From Actinomycetes bacterium (GTDB taxonomy: Bacteria > Actinomycetota > Acidimicrobiia > Acidimicrobiales > Bog-793): a stretch of DNA of 9,374 bases. The stretch is from NCBI GenBank assembly GCA_021785095.1, contig JAJYGM010000307.1:1-9374 (forward strand). Direction: 5' to 3'. The number at the start of each line of letters is the position of its first letter. Position 1 is the stretch's first letter. Made by a program: the position numbers and the translations under genes. This document shows, piece after piece, positions 6,923 through 9,374 of this stretch. Below the pieces are notes generated by a model. It was not told where the DNA came from. It saw only the letters and a program-made list of their open reading frames with translations, and made no database searches.

Positions 6923-7360
6923 GTGCTCGAAGGTGACGCGGCGGCCCTCACCGGCGTCTTCTTTCTGCCGGGCGCCGCGGTGCCGCCGGCTCTTCCGCAG
7001 ATCGTGCCGCCGCTGCTGGGCGTCGCCGCCGTGGAGCTCGAGGAGTACTTCTGCGGCACGCGCAGGTCGTTCTCGCTCCCTCTCGCGCCACGCGGGAGCG
7101 CCTTCCAGCTCGCGGTGTGGGAGGCGCTCGCCGACATCCCCTACGGCGCGACGACCACCTACGGCGACCTCGCCCGCCGCCTGGGTCGGCCCGCCGCGTC
7201 GCGGGCAGTCGGGCAGGCGGTCGGCGCCAACCCGCTGCCGATCGTCCTCGCGTGCCACCGGGTGGTCGCCGCGAACGGGAGGCTCGGGGGCTACGCGGGA
7301 GGAACCGGCACGAAGCGGCGCCTGCTCGCGTTGGAAGGCGCGGCGGTGGCCGCCCGCTGA
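6923..7360 (+). CDS. ogt: Methylated-DNA-protein cysteine methyltransferase (Ogt/MGMT type)
   Basis: This is a suicide DNA repair protein that moves the alkyl group from O6-alkylguanine to its own cysteine. Counted from the first standard start (GTG 6923) it has 145 residues. Starting near 6830 would give about 176, closer to the family's usual 160-180. Visible are GSAFQLAVWEAL, then IPYGATTTYGDLARRLG (recognition helix region), RAVGQAVGANPLPIV, and the active site ACHRVV with Cys111, followed by GGYAGGTGTKRRLLALEG. The residue before the active cysteine is Ala where most members have Pro (PCHR). It is in the same frame as dxs and may be co-transcribed, although a TAGCGT box overlapping the dxs stop could provide a separate promoter. 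The link to hopanoids is probably only positional. The start is unresolved. Confidence 0.88.
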   Translation: MLEGDAAALTGVFFLPGAAVPPALPQIVPPLLGVAAVELEEYFCGTRRSFSLPLAPRGSAFQLAVWEALADIPYGATTTYGDLARRLGRPAASRAVGQAVGANPLPIVLACHRVVAANGRLGGYAGGTGTKRRLLALEGAAVAAR

Positions 7361-7400
7361 GCGTGGCGACGTCGGTTCTGGCGACGGGGCGCGGGCGACC

Positions 7401-7435
7401 GTGATCGCGCCGGGCGCTCGGGGTAGCGTCAGCTC
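7401..7435 (+). promoter_or_regulatory. Likely promoter for a leaderless ABC transporter transcript
   Basis: TAGCGT at 7424-7429 matches the actinobacterial -10 pattern TANNNT and ends six bases before the GTG start at 7436. Transcription would therefore begin at or next to the start codon. GTGATC at 7401-7406 is a weak -35 candidate with a 17-base spacer. No Shine-Dalgarno precedes the GTG, as expected for a leaderless message. The 75-base gap after the methyltransferase gene is the longest between + strand genes in the window (the next largest is the 9196-9291 convergent gap). Confidence 0.6.
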
Positions 7436-8386
7436 GTGACCACCGTGGACAGGCACGTTCTTGGCGCCACCATCGAGGTCCGTGGGCTCACGAAGCGGTT
7501 CGGCTCCGTCACCGCGGTGGACGATCTCAGCTTCACGGTCGAGCCCGGACGCGTGACCGGGTTCCTCGGCCCGAACGGGGCGGGGAAGACCACGACGCTG
7601 CGGATCCTCCTCGACCTCGCGTCGGCAACGTCTGGGAGCTGCTCGATCGGCGGCCGCCGCTACCGTGACATCCCCGAGCCGGCTCGCCATGTTGGCGCGG
7701 TGCTCGAGGCGACGAACTTCCACCCGTCGCGGCGCGCCCGGGCACACCTCGAGATGCTGGCCATCGAGGCCGGGATCGACCTCTCGAGGATCGACCCGGT
7801 GCTCGAGCTCGTCGGGCTCACCGCCGACGCGAGGCGCAGGGTCGGCGGGTACTCGCTCGGCATGCGACAGCGGCTCCAGCTCGCAGGCGCACTGCTCGGC
7901 GACCCTGGCGTCCTCGTTCTCGACGAGCCGACCAACGGTCTCGACCCCCAGGGGATCGCGTGGGTACGCGACCTGCTCCGCCACCTGTCGTCCGAGGGAC
8001 GCACGGTGCTCGTTTCGTCTCACTTGCTCGCCGAGATGGCCCAGACGGTCGACGACGTGGTGATCGTGTCAGGGGGACGGCTACGGGCGCAGGGTCCCCT
8101 CTCCCTGCTCACGAGCCAGTCGCGGTCGTCGATGCGCGTGCGGACCCCCGAGCGCGACCGGCTGGCGGCGCTCGCCCACGCCGCCGGGTACACGCCCCGG
8201 CAGCTCGGAGAAGACGCACTCATGATCGACGGCGCGACCCCCGAGGGACTCGGACCGCTGATCGCGTCCAATGGCGTCGTCGTCTACGAGCTCGTCCAGG
8301 TGAGCCAGGACCTCGAGAGCCTCTTCCTCGAGCTCACCACATCGATGACCACCCGCGGGGCGCCCGCCGCGGTGGGGGCACGATGA
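7436..8386 (+). CDS. ABC transporter ATP-binding protein (ABC-2 exporter type)
   Basis: 316 residues, the normal size for DrrA/CcmA-like ATPases of two-gene exporters. Walker A is GPNGAGKTT at 45-53. The signature is YSLGMRQRL (S140 onward), a common replacement for LSGGQ in this subfamily. Walker B is VLVLDEP with D163/E164, then GLDP, and the switch His is H196 (SSHLL). The Q-loop region reads GAVLEATNFHPSR with Glu in place of Gln, as often seen in this group. The C-terminal 90 residues are the usual accessory domain of the subfamily. The GTG start is supported by the TAGCGT box just upstream. The stop overlaps the permease start (ATGA), so the two form a transporter. The substrate is unknown; drug or lipid export are family-level possibilities only. 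Confidence 0.93.
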   Translation: MTTVDRHVLGATIEVRGLTKRFGSVTAVDDLSFTVEPGRVTGFLGPNGAGKTTTLRILLDLASATSGSCSIGGRRYRDIPEPARHVGAVLEATNFHPSRRARAHLEMLAIEAGIDLSRIDPVLELVGLTADARRRVGGYSLGMRQRLQLAGALLGDPGVLVLDEPTNGLDPQGIAWVRDLLRHLSSEGRTVLVSSHLLAEMAQTVDDVVIVSGGRLRAQGPLSLLTSQSRSSMRVRTPERDRLAALAHAAGYTPRQLGEDALMIDGATPEGLGPLIASNGVVVYELVQVSQDLESLFLELTTSMTTRGAPAAVGAR

Positions 8387-9195
8387 CGCTCTCTCCTCGG
8401 CTGATCCGCGCGGAGCTCTTCAAGTTCCGCACCACGCCCGGGGCCTGGGTGTGCATCGCGGTCGTCCTGCTGCTCACGGGACTCGACATCACGACGTCGT
8501 TCATCAACGGGAGCCAGGGCGTGGTGCACTTCTCGGCTCCGACGACCACCACAGGCCTGCGCCGCCTCATGGGGGCGGGCTACACGGCGGCGATCGTGAT
8601 GGCGCCCGTCCTCGGGGTCCTGTCCATCACCACCGAGTACCGCCACCGCGTGCTCACCTCGACCCTCTTGGCTCACCCGCGCCGTGCGGACGTGCTCAGC
8701 GCGAAGGTGCTCGCCTCGGCGCTGTGGGCGCTCTTCATGGGCGTCGCGTCGTTCGTGATGATCGGCGCCATGGGCATCCCCCTCCTCCTCGCCGAGGGGG
8801 GCTCGGTGTCGGCGCTGCTCCATCAGGTCGGCCCCGTCCTGCCCGGCATGCTCGCGGCCTACATCCTGCTCGCCGTCTACGGCATGGGGATCGGCACCCT
8901 CGTGCGCAACCAGATCGCCGGTGTGATCCTCGCGATCGGGCTCACCCTGGTCCTCGAGCCGATCATCGTGGCGATCTTCAGCTCGCTCGCGCACATGGAC
9001 GTGAACTTCCTGCCGACACGGGCGACGCAGGCGATCGCAGGAGGGGTGGCGGCGCGAGGGCCGGGAGGCGCCAGCGCCGCGGCGACAGCCCACGTCCTCC
9101 TCAGCTGGTGGCTTGGAGCGGTGGCCCTCGTCGTCTGGGGCGTCGGCACCGCGATGGTCGGCTACTTCACGACGTTCCGCCGCGACGTCACCTAG
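8383..9195 (+). CDS. ABC-2 type transporter permease
   Basis: 270 residues with six hydrophobic segments at about 21-38, 66-84, 107-137, 152-173, 177-201 and 236-262, the usual layout for an ABC-2 membrane subunit. The N-terminal RLIRAELFKFRTTPGAW is the amphipathic stretch typical of actinobacterial members. ITTEYRHRVLTSTLLAHPRR between segments 2 and 3 is a conserved block in the family. The ATG overlaps the ATPase stop by 4 bases, with a G-rich stretch (8371-8378) as a loose Shine-Dalgarno. It forms the membrane channel for the ATPase encoded just before it. There is no further + strand gene after it in the window. The substrate cannot be inferred. Confidence 0.92.
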   Translation: MTLSPRLIRAELFKFRTTPGAWVCIAVVLLLTGLDITTSFINGSQGVVHFSAPTTTTGLRRLMGAGYTAAIVMAPVLGVLSITTEYRHRVLTSTLLAHPRRADVLSAKVLASALWALFMGVASFVMIGAMGIPLLLAEGGSVSALLHQVGPVLPGMLAAYILLAVYGMGIGTLVRNQIAGVILAIGLTLVLEPIIVAIFSSLAHMDVNFLPTRATQAIAGGVAARGPGGASAAATAHVLLSWWLGAVALVVWGVGTAMVGYFTTFRRDVT

Positions 9196-9250
9196 ACGCC
9201 TCGGCCGCGACTGGCGGCGAGCCGTCCGACGAGCGCGCGCTGCGAGGGTC

Positions 9251-9276
9251 CGCCCGGCCGCTCCGCCCGGCCGCTC
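9251..9276. repeat. Two tandem copies of a 13-base GC-rich unit
   Basis: CGCCCGGCCGCTC occurs at 9251-9263 and again at 9264-9276, followed by CGCCGGGC, which closes the hairpin. Either copy can pair with the closing arm, so two alternative hairpins are possible. This is probably local slippage in a non-coding spacer. Confidence 0.7.
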
Positions 9277-9284
9277 CGCCGGGC
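9265..9284. terminator. GC-rich hairpin between convergent genes, possible bidirectional terminator
   Basis: GCCCGGC (9265-9271) pairs perfectly with GCCGGGC (9278-9284) around a six-base loop CGCTCC. There is no T-tract on either side, as is common in high-GC actinobacteria. It sits 69 bases after the permease stop and 7 bases beyond the stop of the - strand gene, so it could end both transcripts. It overlaps a tandem duplication of a 13-base unit starting at 9251. Confidence 0.5.
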
Positions 9285-9291
9285 CAACCGG

Positions 9292-9374
9292 TCACAAGAG
9301 CTCCATCGTCTCGAACGGCGCGCACTCGACGACGGTCGCGACGGTCGCGCCCTGCGGGCCGCGACGCCGGCGCA
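9292..9374 (-). CDS. C-terminal end of an unrecognised protein (continues beyond window)
   Basis: Reading the - strand, an open frame enters at the window edge and ends with TGA at 9294-9292. The last 26 residues include GATVATVVECAPFETMELL. All but one of the 26 codons end in G or C, which matches real genes in this window. The spacing, convergent orientation and hairpin just after the stop support a true gene end. The tail is too short for me to assign a family. Confidence 0.55.
   Translation of the reverse strand, partial: RRRRGPQGATVATVVECAPFETMELL

Noticed and set aside
4907..7360. A Dxs-methyltransferase fusion, since both are in the same frame
   Set aside because: A TAG stop at 6818-6820 separates them, Dxs is complete at its C-terminus, and no fusion logic is evident. 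Readthrough is kept only as a minor option for the start problem.
6647..8023. - strand open frame of 458 codons across the dxs end, methyltransferase and ABC ATPase
   Set aside because: It spans three recognised + strand genes and their junctions; its sequence is low-complexity and shows no family motifs.
9331..9348. Two tandem copies of GACGGTCGC
   Set aside because: They encode a repeated Ala-Thr-Val in the - strand gene end, so simple codon repetition explains them.

Overview
The window is very GC-rich (roughly 70% by eye), tightly packed, and almost all on the + strand. It carries a hopanoid biosynthesis operon laid out as in actinobacteria, so the source is most likely a high-GC actinomycete. 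The GTG starts, near-absence of AT-rich spacers and an apparent leaderless promoter fit this. A deep branch such as Acidimicrobiia is possible, but that is a guess from style, not from a marker gene.

Positions 2-6820 hold five genes that overlap by a few bases or are 4 bases apart, so they read as one transcript that begins upstream of the window. In order they are: the C-terminal part of a trans-prenyl diphosphate synthase; squalene-hopene cyclase (shc); one long protein joining a HpnG-like nucleoside phosphorylase domain to a complete IspH (HMBPP reductase) domain; the radical SAM adenosylhopane synthase HpnH; and a 1-deoxy-D-xylulose-5-phosphate synthase (dxs). Together they cover precursor supply (Dxs, IspH), chain assembly (prenyl synthase), cyclisation of squalene to hopene (Shc), and extension of the hopane with adenosine and then removal of adenine (HpnH, HpnG domain). 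Squalene synthesis genes (hpnC, hpnD, hpnE) would be expected upstream, outside the window. ispG is not present here.

Positions 6821-7360 hold a methylguanine-DNA methyltransferase (Ogt/MGMT type) in the same frame as dxs, directly behind the dxs stop. Its conserved N-terminus extends upstream of the first ATG/GTG/TTG, so its true start is unclear. Positions 7436-9195 hold an ABC-2 type exporter pair (ATPase and membrane subunit, 4-base overlap) with its own likely promoter: a TAGCGT box six bases before the GTG start, suggesting leaderless translation.

The window closes with a GC-rich hairpin at 9265-9284, and the C-terminal end of an unrecognised gene on the - strand (9292-9374), convergent with the ABC genes.

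The most notable item is the HpnG-IspH fusion, which puts an early isoprenoid-precursor enzyme and a late hopanoid side-chain enzyme on one polypeptide. Second is the start of the methyltransferase gene, where an identical GGTAGCGTC string sits in the same position relative to an in-frame ACG as it does relative to the GTG of the ABC gene. I saw no RNA genes, mobile elements, CRISPR arrays or riboswitches, and no gene-free stretch longer than 300 bases.
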